Shown piece after piece: positions 18,123 to 27,623 of a DNA stretch of 64,000 nucleotides. Source of the DNA: Pirellulales bacterium (GTDB taxonomy: Bacteria; Planctomycetota; Planctomycetia; Pirellulales; Lacipirellulaceae); contig JAKVCC010000009.1 in NCBI GenBank assembly GCA_022448265.1, positions 134,379 through 198,378 of the forward strand, read 5' to 3'. The notes beneath the pieces are model-generated. The model saw only the letters and a list, made by a program, of their open reading frames with translations, searched no databases and was not told the DNA's origin. Within the stretch, counting starts at the first letter, position 1. Each line of letters begins with the position of its first letter. The translations under genes were made by a program, and so were the position numbers.

Positions 18123-19346
18123 ATGCCCGCAAATTCTACCGGCAAGACGCCTGGCCGCAAAGCGGCATCTGACCGCCCCCCAAAGCCCTACAAAGCCTTT
18201 CCCCTAACTCCGCCCCCAGCGGTGCCTGGCAAAAGAAGATTCGCGGGAAGATTTACTACTTTGGGCGGTGGGGCCAAGTCCGAAGGGGCAAAATGGAACG
18301 GCCGCCCAGCGATGGCTGGCAGGAAGCGTTAGAACTTTACAAAGCCCAAGCGGACGACCTCCATGCTGGTCGTACTCCAAGAGTAGCAAACCAGGATGGA
18401 CTCACGATTGCAGACCTCTGCAACCGTTTTCTTGCAGCCAAGCTCCGCAAGACGGAGTCGGGTGAGCTGTCGTCCCGCATGTTTGCTGAGTACCGCCAGA
18501 CCACCGACCGGCTAGTTGCATTCTTTGGCAAGACGCGGCTGGTGGAATATCTGCGGGCAGACGATTTTGAATCGCTCCGTGCCGAAATTGCTAAACGTTG
18601 CGGGCCGGTAAGGCTGGGCAATGAGATTACTTGGTTCAAGTCCGTTTTCAAGCATGCGGCAGTGAACAAGCTGATAGAACATCCGGTGACGTTCGGCTCA
18701 GAGTTTGAAAAGCCGGGCAAGGCCGTAATGCGTAGGCATAAAGCAGACAGCGACCAAAAATTATTTACTTGTGCTGAGATACTCACTCTGGCTAAGGAGG
18801 CGGGGCTGCAAATGAAAGCGGCAATTCTGCTTGGCGTGAACTGTGCGGCCGGCAACACGGACGTTGCCAATCTGGAGTTCCGGCACCTGGACCTTGAGGG
18901 TGGCTAGCCTGACTACGCCCGTGGCAAGACCGGCATTGCTCGTCGTGTGCCACTGTGGCCGGAAACCGTTGAATCATTGCAGGGCCGAACGCCCCAAGCC
19001 AAAGAGCATGGCTGATGACAATGTCGTGCTGCTCACCGCTCGCGGTGAACGCTTGGTGCGGCTGACGAAAAAGTCCCGCACTGAAGGAGTGTCGCGTTGT
19101 TGCAGCAAGCTACTTTGCAAGCTAAAGATCAATTCTCGCCGTGTGCTGCGGTTCTATAGCCTCCGGCATACCTTCGCTACGATCGGATTACAAACTGGCG
19201 ACCGCGATGCCGTCAAAGCGTTGATGGGTCACGTCGAAGGGGAGGTGCTGTCACGCTACGATGAAACGGGACCCAGCAATGAGCGACTAGAGGCAGTCAC
19301 GAACCACGTTCGGCAATGGCTGTTCGGCGAAGGGGGCGCGGAATGA
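18123..19346 (+). pseudogene. Frameshifted tyrosine recombinase/phage integrase
   Basis: The pieces read as one planctomycete-type integrase split over several frames. Frame one begins MPANSTGKTPGRKAASDRPP; frame two carries AWQKKIRGKIYYFGRWGQVR and the core-binding domain (LTIADLCNRFLAAK) to NLEFRHLDLEGG, then a TAG at 18905. The same frame then resumes DYARGKTGIARRVPLWPET, and a later frame holds LRFYSLRHTFATIGLQTGD, GHVEGEVLSRY and the likely Tyr nucleophile. RHTF is the conserved catalytic His-x-x-Arg region. At least two frameshifts and one stop make it inactive. Its place near two tRNA genes suggests it once moved this island. Its last bases overlap the next start (ATGA). Confidence 0.85.
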
Positions 19347-19600
19347 GGACTCCTCTAGAGGCAAAGATTGAAGAATTTGTAGCTTTGGTAGAACCATGTA
19401 TCGAAGGCTGCGAATACGGTGACTACGAGGTGGGCTTCTGGGAAGAGGAGTTCCGGGAGGTCCGGGACTTAGAGGTAAGTATCAGAGCGGAGGCAGAACG
19501 GCGAGGCTATGCCAGGCACCTGTCCAAGCCTAGCTGGGGCTCTTACTGCTGCCATGGCAATGGACCAATTGAGTTTTCGCGTACCGAAAAATGCACGTAA
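19343..19600 (+). CDS. Small acidic hypothetical protein
   Basis: 86 residues from ATG 19343, whose ATGA overlaps the stop of the integrase remnant, so it was probably translationally coupled to it. The sequence is acidic and aromatic (CEYGDYEVGFWEEEFREVRD) with no signal peptide or membrane segment. No family was recognised. It is either a small accessory gene of the former mobile element or a decayed gene. Confidence 0.5.
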   Translation: MRTPLEAKIEEFVALVEPCIEGCEYGDYEVGFWEEEFREVRDLEVSIRAEAERRGYARHLSKPSWGSYCCHGNGPIEFSRTEKCT

Positions 19601-19808
19601 GCCATTTGGGACTGCTGGGAGCCCAGCCCAGATAGTGTTTTCTACTGGGAGTGTCCTCGAAGTGTATTACACAAACGACTGGGGGTTGTTTTACCTGCGT
19701 GATGCAAAGGGGCCTTCGCATCTTACGGAACGCTTACAGACTGAGCCGTACTCAGATCGTGAGCGAGCCAGAGCACAGAATCAGACAAGAGCAACAAAGC
19801 AAGAATAG
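19554..19808 (+). CDS. Hypothetical protein, weak
   Basis: An 85-codon frame from ATG 19554 that overlaps the previous gene in another frame. It has a region with ordinary protein character (FSTGSVLEVYYTNDWGLFYL) and a charged tail. It has no clear ribosome site. It could be a real cargo gene of the element or the out-of-frame continuation of a decayed one. Confidence 0.3.
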   Translation: MAMDQLSFRVPKNARKPFGTAGSPAQIVFSTGSVLEVYYTNDWGLFYLRDAKGPSHLTERLQTEPYSDRERARAQNQTRATKQE

Positions 19809-20079
19809 GTGAGGAGGCTACCGTTTGTACCCTACCTCGACGTGAAACTCCGAAAGCAGTTGCGCGCGGGGGTGATGCCCGCCTCCGCTTTCGAGGTCAT
19901 GGTAACCCCCGCATTTTCGTCAGCTGGAATTGCTCTCAGCACGCGATGCCATCGTTTCGCACGGTATCGTGTGTTTCAATGGTTCGGTTCCCTCAATCGA
20001 AGCTGTGAAGTCGTTATAAAGATGAACGAAAAACTGGATACTTGACACGACACTCGGATCGAATAGAATAGCGGCTTGT

Positions 20080-20277
20080 GCGTTGGTGGTTGACGTGCGT
20101 TCTCGCATCGTCAACGAACAGGGAACTCCGGTGTAATTCCGGGACGGTTTCGCCCGCTGTAACCGAGTTTGCAGGATTAACTGAATCTGAACCATTGTCC
20201 GCAAGGGATGAATGATCCTATCCGTGGACGAGAAGGTGTGGTTAATCTCTCTCGGAAGTCAGAAGACCTACCAATGC
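20080..20277 (+). promoter_or_regulatory. Cobalamin riboswitch 1
   Basis: The conserved aptamer elements are visible: ACAGGGAACTCCGGTGTAAT, then CCGGGACGG, CGCTGTAACCGAG, and the B12 box AGTCAGAAGACCTACC at 20258-20273. GCGTTGGT at 20080 pairs with ACCAATGC at 20270-20277 to close P1, allowing one G-U pair. It precedes the PEP-CTERM surface protein gene by about 280 bases. Known riboswitches of this class usually repress downstream genes when adenosylcobalamin binds. The expression platform in the following leader was not resolved. Confidence 0.9.
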
Positions 20278-20557
20278 GTGGATTCTGGTCCTTTGCGATC
20301 CAAAAGGACCTAGTCGTGTTTCTCCAAATCCGGTTTTTCGTTGATCTGCAGATTGTGACTGGGCTGACTCAGTAGTCCGAGCCAATTCAATTCAGGTTCG
20401 ATGCGCGACCGGCTATCCAGTGATGTTTGCTCATTATTTGCTTAAGCCACGACAAAACTTCGTAGGCCAAACTCCACTCCCTCCGCCCGTACTAAGCGTT
20501 CCGCCGGTCTTCATCTTATTCGTAATTGAACAGAGTAATAGAATTAAGGAACTTCTA

Positions 20558-21409
20558 ATGAATATTTCCAAGCTCGTAACGATTATCGCAGTCTTCTCAG
20601 CAGGCCAAGCACTTGCTGGTCCTTTTACTAACCTCGGCATTGACCAAGCATCTCCTGACATAGTTGCGTGGGCCCAAGGGGTCGTTTCATTTACGCCGAC
20701 CCCTTCCGGCAGCTTGTCAGCAGAGGGGGATGCGGCACTCGGTCCGCCTGACGCCTCTTTTGCACCACTCGGAGACCTCGACTCTTCAGAGATTGCTTCC
20801 GGAGATTTACCAGGAGCAATTACGCTCGACTTCGGTCCTCTCTCGCTTTTTGACGGTCCAGGATGGGACTTGGCCGTCTTCGAAAATGCCGGAGAATTCT
20901 TCACAGCACCTTTTATTTTCGGAGAACTTGCCTATGTGCAAGTCTCCTCCGACGGAGTTGTCTTTGCTGAATTCCCCAATACCTCGCTCAATGTTGAGTC
21001 TGGCCAGGGTACTGCAGATACAGAGTTAGTCGTGCCATGGGGCAGGAATTTTGCCGGTCTGAACACAACCAACGTTCAGAACCTAGCTGGTATTCACCCA
21101 CAAGGGACAGGAACGGCCTTTGACTTGAGCGATCTAACTGCTGAACCGCTTGTCACATCAGGGGATGTTGACCTCACCAACATCAGATTTTTGCGACTCA
21201 TTGACATTCCGGGGAGTGGGGACTTTTTGGATAGTCAAGGAAATCCGATTCTTGACGTTTGGCCTACGTCGGGTGCGGGCGGTTTGGACCTCGATGCGGT
21301 GGGAGCAAGGTATGTTGTTCCCGAGCCGACATCAACAATTCTAATGCTGTTTACTGTGTTCTATGGCCTCTGTGCTCGCAACCGTGTCCGAGTTCTGTGT
21401 AGGGGGTGA
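20558..21409 (+). CDS. PEP-CTERM surface protein under B12 riboswitch control
   Basis: 283 residues from ATG 20558, preceded by AAGGA at a good distance. The signal peptide is about 20 residues (KLVTIIAVFSAGQALA). The mature body contains WDLAVFENAGEF, ELAYVQVSSDGVVFAEFP and AGIHPQGTGTAFDLSDL, which I associate with a bacterial cell-surface family found in cobalamin-regulated loci. The C-terminus has the PEP motif (VPEPTSTILML), a hydrophobic stretch and a basic tail, so an exosortase should process it. The riboswitch upstream implies a role in B12 capture at the surface. Cobalamin binding itself is inferred, not shown. The gene reads intact. Confidence 0.85.
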   Translation: MNISKLVTIIAVFSAGQALAGPFTNLGIDQASPDIVAWAQGVVSFTPTPSGSLSAEGDAALGPPDASFAPLGDLDSSEIASGDLPGAITLDFGPLSLFDGPGWDLAVFENAGEFFTAPFIFGELAYVQVSSDGVVFAEFPNTSLNVESGQGTADTELVVPWGRNFAGLNTTNVQNLAGIHPQGTGTAFDLSDLTAEPLVTSGDVDLTNIRFLRLIDIPGSGDFLDSQGNPILDVWPTSGAGGLDLDAVGARYVVPEPTSTILMLFTVFYGLCARNRVRVLCRG

Positions 21410-21445
21410 CAACATCGCATTTAGCATTAAATTAACCTGCGATTG

Positions 21446-21641
21446 TGTGTTGGTGGCCACCAACAAATTGAATGGTGTTGGCAAACAGGGAACTCCGGTG
21501 TAACTCCGGGACGGCTCCCAGCTCGCTGTAAGTGAGGGTACTTGAAAGTTTTCTTTTTTCGCCATTGTCTTGCCGTTCCTTGAACGGGTGTGACGAGAAG
21601 GTCGAATTTCAAGCTCGCGAGTCAGAAGACCTACCAACGCG
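21446..21641 (+). promoter_or_regulatory. Cobalamin riboswitch 2
   Basis: A second copy of the aptamer core: ACAGGGAACTCCGGTGTAAC, CCGGGACGG and CGCTGTAAGTGAGG, with the B12 box AGTCAGAAGACCTACC identical to that of riboswitch 1. GTGTTGGT and ACCAACGC close P1. Middle parts differ from copy 1, so this is an independent or anciently duplicated aptamer. It lies about 130 bases before the prepilin-like gene, and a single leader could control the genes up to the BtuF-like gene. Confidence 0.9.
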
Positions 21642-21768
21642 AAACGAGCGACTTTGTGCTTGGGATATGTCGTGAGTAGTTGCACGCATCTTCGATGTCG
21701 TCGTTCGGTTTGCGAAGAAACGCTTGAAGTGTTTCTAGGCAATACCGTGGCGGCCTTAGTAAACCAGC

Positions 21769-22380
21769 ATGGACGTTTGTCGCTTGGTACCTATCCGTGT
21801 ACGTCCCGCGTCTGGTGGGCTTACGTTGATAGAGCTGTTGACTGCGATTGCTATTATCGGAGTACTTGTCGCACTGATGCTGCCAGTGATTAATTCGGCT
21901 AGAGAAGCTGCCAGAAGAACAACCTGCGCGAATAACCTTTATCAGATTGGAATCACACTACACACTTACCACAACGTCCACGCTTCGTTTCCACCTAGTG
22001 GAATTGAATGGCGTCCGCCCGGAAACACCACCAATCGTCAATTGGCATGGTCGGTGTTCTTGCTGCCCTACCTGGAGCAACAAAGCGTGTTTGAGTTACT
22101 GGGCCTGAGCGAAGCGTTTGGCAGTCCAATTAACGCCGAAGGAGCAGAAACCGAACTTTCTGTTTATCGCTGTCCGAGTTCTCTTCACAACGATCCAGGT
22201 GTGGACGGTTGTGGGCGGTGCGACTACGGGGGAATCTACGGAGAAAGGATAAACAGCCCGAATAATCCGCCAAAGGGCACCATGCTCTACGAAAAACCAG
22301 TGTCCATCCGGGAATTTCTCGACGGTACTTTCCAGACAATAGTTGTCTCGGAGGACACTCGATGGCCCAATGGCCAGTGA
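21769..22380 (+). CDS. Prepilin/DUF1559-type protein, truncated by stop
   Basis: 203 residues with the type IV prepilin N-terminus (GLTLIELLTAIAIIGVLVAL) after a 16-residue leader and Gly cleavage site, followed by the DUF1559 body (INSAREAARRTTCANNLYQI, then LHTYHNVHASFPPSG). It ends at TGA 22378-22380 after SEDTRWPNGQ. Relatives normally continue with Trp-Ile-Asn-Gly and an H-x9-DG segment, so the TGA probably replaces TGG and the C-terminal third is missing. Position behind riboswitch 2 suggests B12-regulated expression. A pseudopilin role in surface assembly is inferred from family. Confidence 0.7.
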   Translation: MDVCRLVPIRVRPASGGLTLIELLTAIAIIGVLVALMLPVINSAREAARRTTCANNLYQIGITLHTYHNVHASFPPSGIEWRPPGNTTNRQLAWSVFLLPYLEQQSVFELLGLSEAFGSPINAEGAETELSVYRCPSSLHNDPGVDGCGRCDYGGIYGERINSPNNPPKGTMLYEKPVSIREFLDGTFQTIVVSEDTRWPNGQ

Positions 22381-22385
22381 ATAAT

Positions 22386-22669
22386 ATGTTTGTTGCACTG
22401 AAGCGAACTTAGGTAAATCGTTTGTTGGCCGTTCTCTCGATAGTTGCTTCGTGGAGGATTTGCCCGACAACATAGACCCATGTGGGGAGAACGGCGAGTT
22501 CCATTCATTCATGTTTGATGGGCCCGTTTTTCAGAGGCAGGTCAACGTTGAGGTCGGTCAGATTTTTGAAAGAGACACACAGTTTTATGCGGACCTTTTG
22601 CTAACCGACGAGAACGACTGTTTGCCAACGCCGAACTTGAATTACCAACAGATTCCCCCAGTAAAATAA
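22386..22669 (+). pseudogene. Orphan C-terminal gene fragment in the B12 locus
   Basis: An open stretch of about 94 codons starting just after stops, with no good start before an in-frame ATG at 22451. The protein-like part (GEFHSFMFDGPVFQRQVNVE, then LTDENDC) looks genuine but was not recognised. It is in a different frame from the truncated prepilin gene. It may be the 3' end of a gene whose front was deleted together with the prepilin C-terminus. Confidence 0.4.
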
Positions 22670-22685
22670 AGAAAGAAATATTACG

Positions 22686-23234
22686 ATGTCGAACCCTCGT
22701 ACCATCACAGTCGTAGCTCTAGTCGTTATCGCCGCCTTGATGCGAGTTCTACCGCATCCGATGAACTTCACACCAGTAGCTGCTCTTGCCCTTTTTGCGG
22801 GTGCTTACCTCTCGCGTGGAATGATGGTACTAATGGTTCCTGGAGTAGCTCTGGTTTTTAGCGACCTGGCAATGGGTCATGGTTTCCATCCGGTGAATCT
22901 GTTTGTTTACGGGAGCATGCTTCTTACTGTGGGTGTCGGCAGGTTGTTGCAGTATCGCAGGACGCCCCTGAGGATTGTCTTCGCCACTCTTGCAGGGTCG
23001 CTCGTGTTTTTTATAGTAACCAATTTCGGATTTTGGCTTCTTACTTCCATTTACCCACATTCTCTTGAAGGTCTTCTTCAGTGTTATGTGCGAGCGATTC
23101 CCTTCGTCCGATTTACCATTCTTGGTGACTTTTGCTACTCAGTTGCACTTTTTGGTGGATTCGCACTTGCTGCACACACAGTGCCGCTTCTAAAAGAAGC
23201 GAGGACTACAAAACGGTCGCCTAATGCTGGGTAG
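22686..23234 (+). CDS. DUF6580-like membrane protein, predicted transporter
   Basis: 182 residues with five or six predicted transmembrane helices. ATG 22686 has AAGAAAG-type purines upstream. The N-terminal segment (LPHPMNFTPVAALALFAGAY) and FVTNFGFW-like motif (FFIVTNFGFWLLTS) fit DUF6580, a family of putative transport proteins resembling ECF S-components and often found after cobalamin riboswitches. It should sit in the inner membrane. It lies between the prepilin-like gene and the BtuF-like gene, 6 bases before the latter. Substrate B12 or a precursor is inferred from context. The gene reads intact. Confidence 0.8.
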   Translation: MSNPRTITVVALVVIAALMRVLPHPMNFTPVAALALFAGAYLSRGMMVLMVPGVALVFSDLAMGHGFHPVNLFVYGSMLLTVGVGRLLQYRRTPLRIVFATLAGSLVFFIVTNFGFWLLTSIYPHSLEGLLQCYVRAIPFVRFTILGDFCYSVALFGGFALAAHTVPLLKEARTTKRSPNAG

Positions 23235-23240
23235 CTGATT

Positions 23241-24068
23241 GTGTCTAATCTGGTTGCAGAACATATTGTTTGCTTGACTGAAGAGACCACGGAAACACTC
23301 TATCTGCTCGGTGAAGAGCATCGAATCGTTGGTATTTCCTGCTTCACGGTTCGCCCGCCACAAGCACGTTGAGAAAAATCGCTTGTCTCTAGCTTTTTGA
23401 AGGCGAAGACCGATGACATTGTTCGCCTCAAGCCAGACCTGGTGCTGGATTTTTCAGACTTGCAAGTAGACATTGCCGGAGACTTAATAAGAAGTGGAAT
23501 CGAAGTCCCTATATTCAATCAACGTACGGTCAGTGGCATCTACCGGATGATACGTGCAGTAGGGAGCTTCGTCGGATGTGAAGATAAGAGTTCCCTTTTG
23601 GTTACCCAGCTGGAAGGAAGTCTCGCCCAGCTTCGGGACGAGAGAAATGACATTTCCACAAGGCCTAAGGTGTATTTTGAAGAGTGGTACGAACCACAAA
23701 TCACCGGAATTGGTTGGGTCTCTGAACTCATTCCAACTGCGGGTGGTGTGGACTGTTTTGAAGAACTCAGTAGTCAGCCTTTAGCCAAAAATCGAATCGT
23801 TGCTGATGAGTACGAATTTGTTCGTCAAGCACCAGATATCATCATCGGGTCATGGTGTGGGAAGAAGTTTAAACGTGACCGGGTTGTCTTCCGGGCGGAC
23901 TGGGCCGACATTCCTGCAGTTCGCAACGGTTGCATCTTCGAAATAGATTCGTCTATTATTCTGCAATCTGGTCCAGCCGCCCTTACAGATGGAGTTGTTG
24001 CTTTGGCTGGCGTAATTGGCAAGTGGCTTAGTTGCCATTCGGTATCGAAAGTCATTGGCACCGATTAG
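23241..24068 (+). pseudogene. btuF: BtuF-like cobalamin-binding protein gene with in-frame TGA
   Basis: From GTG 23241 the frame encodes VCLTEETTETLYLLGEEHRI and CFTVRPPQAR, then TGA at 23370-23372, and continues in the same frame as KSLVSSFLKAKTDDIVRLKP and LVLDFSDLQ. This is the N-terminus of a periplasmic-binding-protein fold of the BtuF/FecB type, and the codon at the stop is usually Arg, so CGA to TGA is likely. The rest (GIGWVSELIPTAGGVDCFEE, APDIIIGSWCGKKF) is intact to 24068. No signal peptide is seen, unlike periplasmic BtuF. A TTG at 23397 could restart a shorter protein. No BtuC or BtuD is nearby. Confidence 0.75.
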
Positions 24069-24688
24069 CAGACGAGATTTCGTGGGTTCGGTCGCCAATA
24101 GACGGTAAAAACCTACGTCCGGCTTGTGTGCAACGGCAGTTCGCCAAGCTGCGTGGGTGATGCCCGCCCCACTGATAGGCAATGGGGGCGGCGTTTCGTT
24201 CGCGCGCCTGACAATGCGTGGCTTAACGATGTTGGAGCGTGAAGCAGCAACGGAGCCACCGAGCCCGACGAGCAGAGAAGCAGCGTAGTCAGAGAGGTTT
24301 GCTGATGAAATAGGTACAGCTCAATCGATTTCAAATGGCACTCGCTGCAACACGTCAAACTTTTCAGTCGTACTCTGCATCGATAAAATGCAAATCCCCT
24401 TTCAGGCTATTGCGGCGGGCCTCCCGCAAGGCTTGGACCTGCCGTAAAAGCTCTTCGGCTTCTGAAGATTCGCCAAAGGGATTTTCAGCTCCGTTGCCTC
24501 CAACTCTACAGCACAGATCCTGGAATCTAAAATAATTGTGTACGCTGCGGCAGCCCCTCCGGCATCTAAACAAACAAGGGAACGACCCAGTTCGCCAAAA
24601 AACTGTCTGGCACGTTTTTGCATTGACGATTTAGGTAGTGGCGTCATAATAGACGTCTGGTTCTTGGATCTTGGTGGAGGAGATCGAC
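24069..24688. other. Right edge of the B12 island
   Basis: It contains a hairpin at 24164-24192 (CCGCCCC and GGGGCGG) without a T-run, and a possible frameshifted minus-strand gene at 24364-24647. No integrase attachment repeat matching the tRNA-Arg 3' end was found. Confidence 0.35.
24364..24647 (-). pseudogene. Possible frameshifted small gene
   Basis: Two overlapping minus-strand frames look like one protein: one begins MTPLPKSSMQKRARQFFGEL and runs to AVELEATELK, the other ends PFGESSEAEELLRQVQALRE and then HFIDAEYD. One shift near an A-run (CTGAAAATCCC) would join them. Residue use is more protein-like across this join than in either frame alone. No family was recognised, and it could also be a chance frame. 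Confidence 0.3.
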
Positions 24689-24880
24689 GTGGGTTGTAGT
24701 GAGCGACAGAAAGAAATTCGCCGACGTCGCAAGCGGCGTGAGAAAATCAGCCATTTTCGCGAGCGATTGCCCAAGGCGTCGCATTCGGAAAAGTTGGAAA
24801 TCGCGAGGAAATTGCGCGGTATGACGCCAGGCTCGGAAGTCTTGATCAAAGCCTGGAATTTGGTGGGAAGCGATCGCTAA
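24689..24880 (+). CDS. Small basic protein, perhaps DUF6800-like
   Basis: 63 residues from GTG 24689, chosen because GGAGGAG lies 8 bases upstream; in-frame TTG 24671 and GTG 24674 are less well placed. The product is very basic at the start (QKEIRRRRKRREKISHFRER) with a C-terminal KLRGMTPGSEVLIKAWNL. This resembles small planctomycete proteins of the DUF6800 type, but I am not sure. No membrane segment or signal peptide. It converges on clpB, whose stop is 6 bases away. Confidence 0.6.
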   Translation: MGCSERQKEIRRRRKRREKISHFRERLPKASHSEKLEIARKLRGMTPGSEVLIKAWNLVGSDR

Positions 24881-24886
24881 GCCTCG

Positions 24887-27547
24887 CTAAGCCACTGACG
24901 CTTCTTCGAGACAGCGAAACGTGAATTGGTCGTCTTCGATGTCGATACTTACCGCAGCGCCTTCTGGGTATTCGGCTTGCAGCAATTCACTTGCCAGCGG
25001 ATTTTGAACCCGTTGTTGAATCACTCGCTTGACGGGGCGGGCGCCGTAGCTGGGGTCGTAGCCGTCTGCCGCAATTCGCTCACGGGCCGCATCGGCGATA
25101 ACCAAACCCAGGCCCCGCTTCTTGAGAACTGCTGTGAGCCGTTCTAGTTGAAGATCGACAATTTCAGCAACCTGCGTACGGTCCAGGGGATGGAAGACGA
25201 TCGTCTCATCGATCCGATTCAAAAACTCGGGCAAAAAACGTGTGCGTAGTGTCTCCTCAAGCGATTCGCTGATTTCTGCCCGCGATCCGCCCTCCGAGGC
25301 AATCTGCTGGACGAGCTGACTGCCGATGTTTGAGGTCATCACAATAATTGTGTTGGTAAAGTCAACCATGTGGCCACGGTTGTCTGTGAGGTGCCCATCG
25401 TCGAGTACCTGCAGCAGGATATTGAATACATCCCGGTGAGCCTTCTCGATTTCGTCCAGTAGTATCACCGTATAAGGTCGTCGGCGCACTGCCTCGGTGA
25501 GCTTGCCCCCTTCTTCGTATCCGATGTAGCCTGGGGGCGCACCGATCAACCGGCTCACGGCGTGCTTTTCCATAAACTCGCTCATGTCGATACGCACCAT
25601 GGCCTGCTCATTGTCAAAGAGTACCTCGGCCAAGGCTTTGCAAAGCTCCGTTTTCCCTACGCCCGTCGGACCACAGAATAAAAACGACCCAATCGGCCGC
25701 TGCGCATCCTGCAAGCCGCTGCGGCTGCGGCGTACCGCGTTAGCCACTGCCGTGACAGCCTCGTTCTGCCCAACGACCTGCTGGTGCAGGCGATCTTCCA
25801 GAACAAGTAGCTTGGCACGCTCCGTTTCTATCATGTTGGTGACAGGAATTCCTGTCCAAGCACTTACTACCTCGGCAATCTCGTTGGGACCCACCTCTTG
25901 ACGCAAAAGACGACGCTTTACCTGAGTCGAGTTTTTGGCACCGGCCAGACGCTCTTCAATTTTTTCGAGCTGCCCTTCAAGGTGTTTCTTGTCAGCGTCC
26001 AGTTCATAGAGCGATTGGTATAAATCTTCGCTCACAGGCTCTCCAGACGCCTGCTTTTCCTGCAGCAAGGCGCCCAGTTGCTCGTAACGGAGCGAGGCAG
26101 ATTGCAGTCTTTCTCGCACCTGGTGTACGTCGCCCACACCTAGTTTCTCGGTTTCCCACTGTTTCCGCAGGTCGACCAGCTCGTGTTTGAGCGGCGCTAT
26201 CTCGCCGTTGATCTCGGCCAATCGTTGCTGGGCATGTTCCTCGCTCTCTTCGGCAAGCTGCCTGGCAGCCAGCTCCAATTGGGTCAGCCGGCGCTGCACT
26301 GCGTCAATTTCCTCCGGAACGCTCTCCAACTCCATCGCCAGCCGACTGGTCGCCTCGTCCATCAAATCGATGGCTTTGTCTGGCAAAAACCGGTCCGCAA
26401 TATAACGGTGGGAAAGTTCGGCCGCCGCGACCAGCGCTGAGTCCTTGATCTTTACGCCCTTATGGTGGGCTTCATACCGGGCCTTCAACCCGCGCAAAAT
26501 GGCAATGGTGTCTTCTACCGTCGGTTCGCCAACATAGACGGGCTGAAATCGCCGCTCCAGCGCCGCGTCCTTTTCAATATATTTCCGAAATTCGTCGAGT
26601 GTCGTCGCGCCCACGCAGCGCAATTCCCCTCGGGCCAAGGCGGGTTTCAGCAAATTGGCCGCATCGTTGCCCCCTTCGGCGGCTCCGGCACCAACTACCG
26701 TGTGCAGCTCGTCGATGAATAGAATCACGTTTCCCGACGCGTCTTCAACTTCGCGGAGGACGGCCTTCAGCCGCTCCTCAAATTCGCCGCGAAACTTTGT
26801 GCCTGCGATCAACGTGCCTATATCTAGTGCGACCACCCGCTTGTTTTTTAGACTTTGCGGCACATCGCTCCGCACAATTCGGAGGGCCAACCCTTCTGCA
26901 ATCGCTGTTTTGCCGACGCCAGGCTCGCCAATTAGCACCGGATTGTTTTTCTTGCGCCGCGACAACACTTGAATGACGCGGCGAATCTCCAAATCCCGAC
27001 CAATTACCGGATCGAGCTTGCCTTGCTCCGCCCGGGCTACCAGATCGATGCCGTATTTTTCCAAGGCCTGAAACTTGGCTTCTGGAGTTTGATCAGTAAC
27101 GCGTGCACTCCCGCGGACATCCTGCAACGCCTCCAGAATCGTTTGCTCGTTCAGGGCATTGAGTTTGAGGACTTCTTGGGCCTTGGATTTGGTCGTAACG
27201 AGCGCCAGCAGAAGGTGTTCGGTCGAGACGTAGTCGTCCTGCATCGTTTCGGCAACCGACTGGGCGGCTTCCAACACCCTGCCAAGTTCTGCACCGAGCT
27301 GCTGCAGCGCTCCGCCCGACGCCTTGGGTAGATGGCCCAATTCAGCGGTCATAATCTGCTCGAGTTGAGCTTGGTTCGCGCCAATTCGCTCCAGCAGGGG
27401 CTGCACCACACCATCCCGCTCACCTACCAAAGCCGCCAGCAAATGGAGCGGCTCCAATTGCGGATTCCCGGCATCGGCGGCGAGATCCCCGGCGCGCTGC
27501 ACGGCCTCTTGGGCCTTGAGGGTCAGTTTGTCGAATCGAAAGGCCAT
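24887..27547 (-). CDS. clpB: ClpB disaggregase
   Basis: 886 residues, close to the usual ClpB length of about 860. Cytoplasmic AAA+ hexamer that pulls proteins out of aggregates with DnaK/DnaJ/GrpE. Domain order is complete: Clp N-terminal domain ([20 protein letters not shown]), first ATPase with Walker A GEPGVGKT and Walker [11 protein letters not shown], a long coiled-coil middle domain of about 400-540, second ATPase with [16 protein letters not shown] and [12 protein letters not shown], and a sensor-2 C-terminal domain ([20 protein letters not shown]). It follows dnaK after 76 bases on the same strand, so it is probably in one operon. A heat-shock promoter was not identified. Confidence 0.98.
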   Translation of the reverse strand: MAFRFDKLTLKAQEAVQRAGDLAADAGNPQLEPLHLLAALVGERDGVVQPLLERIGANQAQLEQIMTAELGHLPKASGGALQQLGAELGRVLEAAQSVAETMQDDYVSTEHLLLALVTTKSKAQEVLKLNALNEQTILEALQDVRGSARVTDQTPEAKFQALEKYGIDLVARAEQGKLDPVIGRDLEIRRVIQVLSRRKKNNPVLIGEPGVGKTAIAEGLALRIVRSDVPQSLKNKRVVALDIGTLIAGTKFRGEFEERLKAVLREVEDASGNVILFIDELHTVVGAGAAEGGNDAANLLKPALARGELRCVGATTLDEFRKYIEKDAALERRFQPVYVGEPTVEDTIAILRGLKARYEAHHKGVKIKDSALVAAAELSHRYIADRFLPDKAIDLMDEATSRLAMELESVPEEIDAVQRRLTQLELAARQLAEESEEHAQQRLAEINGEIAPLKHELVDLRKQWETEKLGVGDVHQVRERLQSASLRYEQLGALLQEKQASGEPVSEDLYQSLYELDADKKHLEGQLEKIEERLAGAKNSTQVKRRLLRQEVGPNEIAEVVSAWTGIPVTNMIETERAKLLVLEDRLHQQVVGQNEAVTAVANAVRRSRSGLQDAQRPIGSFLFCGPTGVGKTELCKALAEVLFDNEQAMVRIDMSEFMEKHAVSRLIGAPPGYIGYEEGGKLTEAVRRRPYTVILLDEIEKAHRDVFNILLQVLDDGHLTDNRGHMVDFTNTIIVMTSNIGSQLVQQIASEGGSRAEISESLEETLRTRFLPEFLNRIDETIVFHPLDRTQVAEIVDLQLERLTAVLKKRGLGLVIADAARERIAADGYDPSYGARPVKRVIQQRVQNPLASELLQAEYPEGAAVSIDIEDDQFTFRCLEEASVA

Positions 27548-27623
27548 AATAAGCTTTCAGTAGTTGGCTCTTAGCGGTCAGCGGTAAGCTGATGGCCAAT
27601 TGCTAACAGCTCACGCAGTTCTT

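Noticed and set aside
24164..24192. GC-rich inverted repeat CCGCCCC/GGGGCGG as terminator
   Set aside because: No T-run follows and the loop is long; left only as a note in the region entry.
26183..26440. Plus-strand frames inside clpB, dnaK and groEL
   Set aside because: Shadows of strongly conserved minus-strand chaperone genes.
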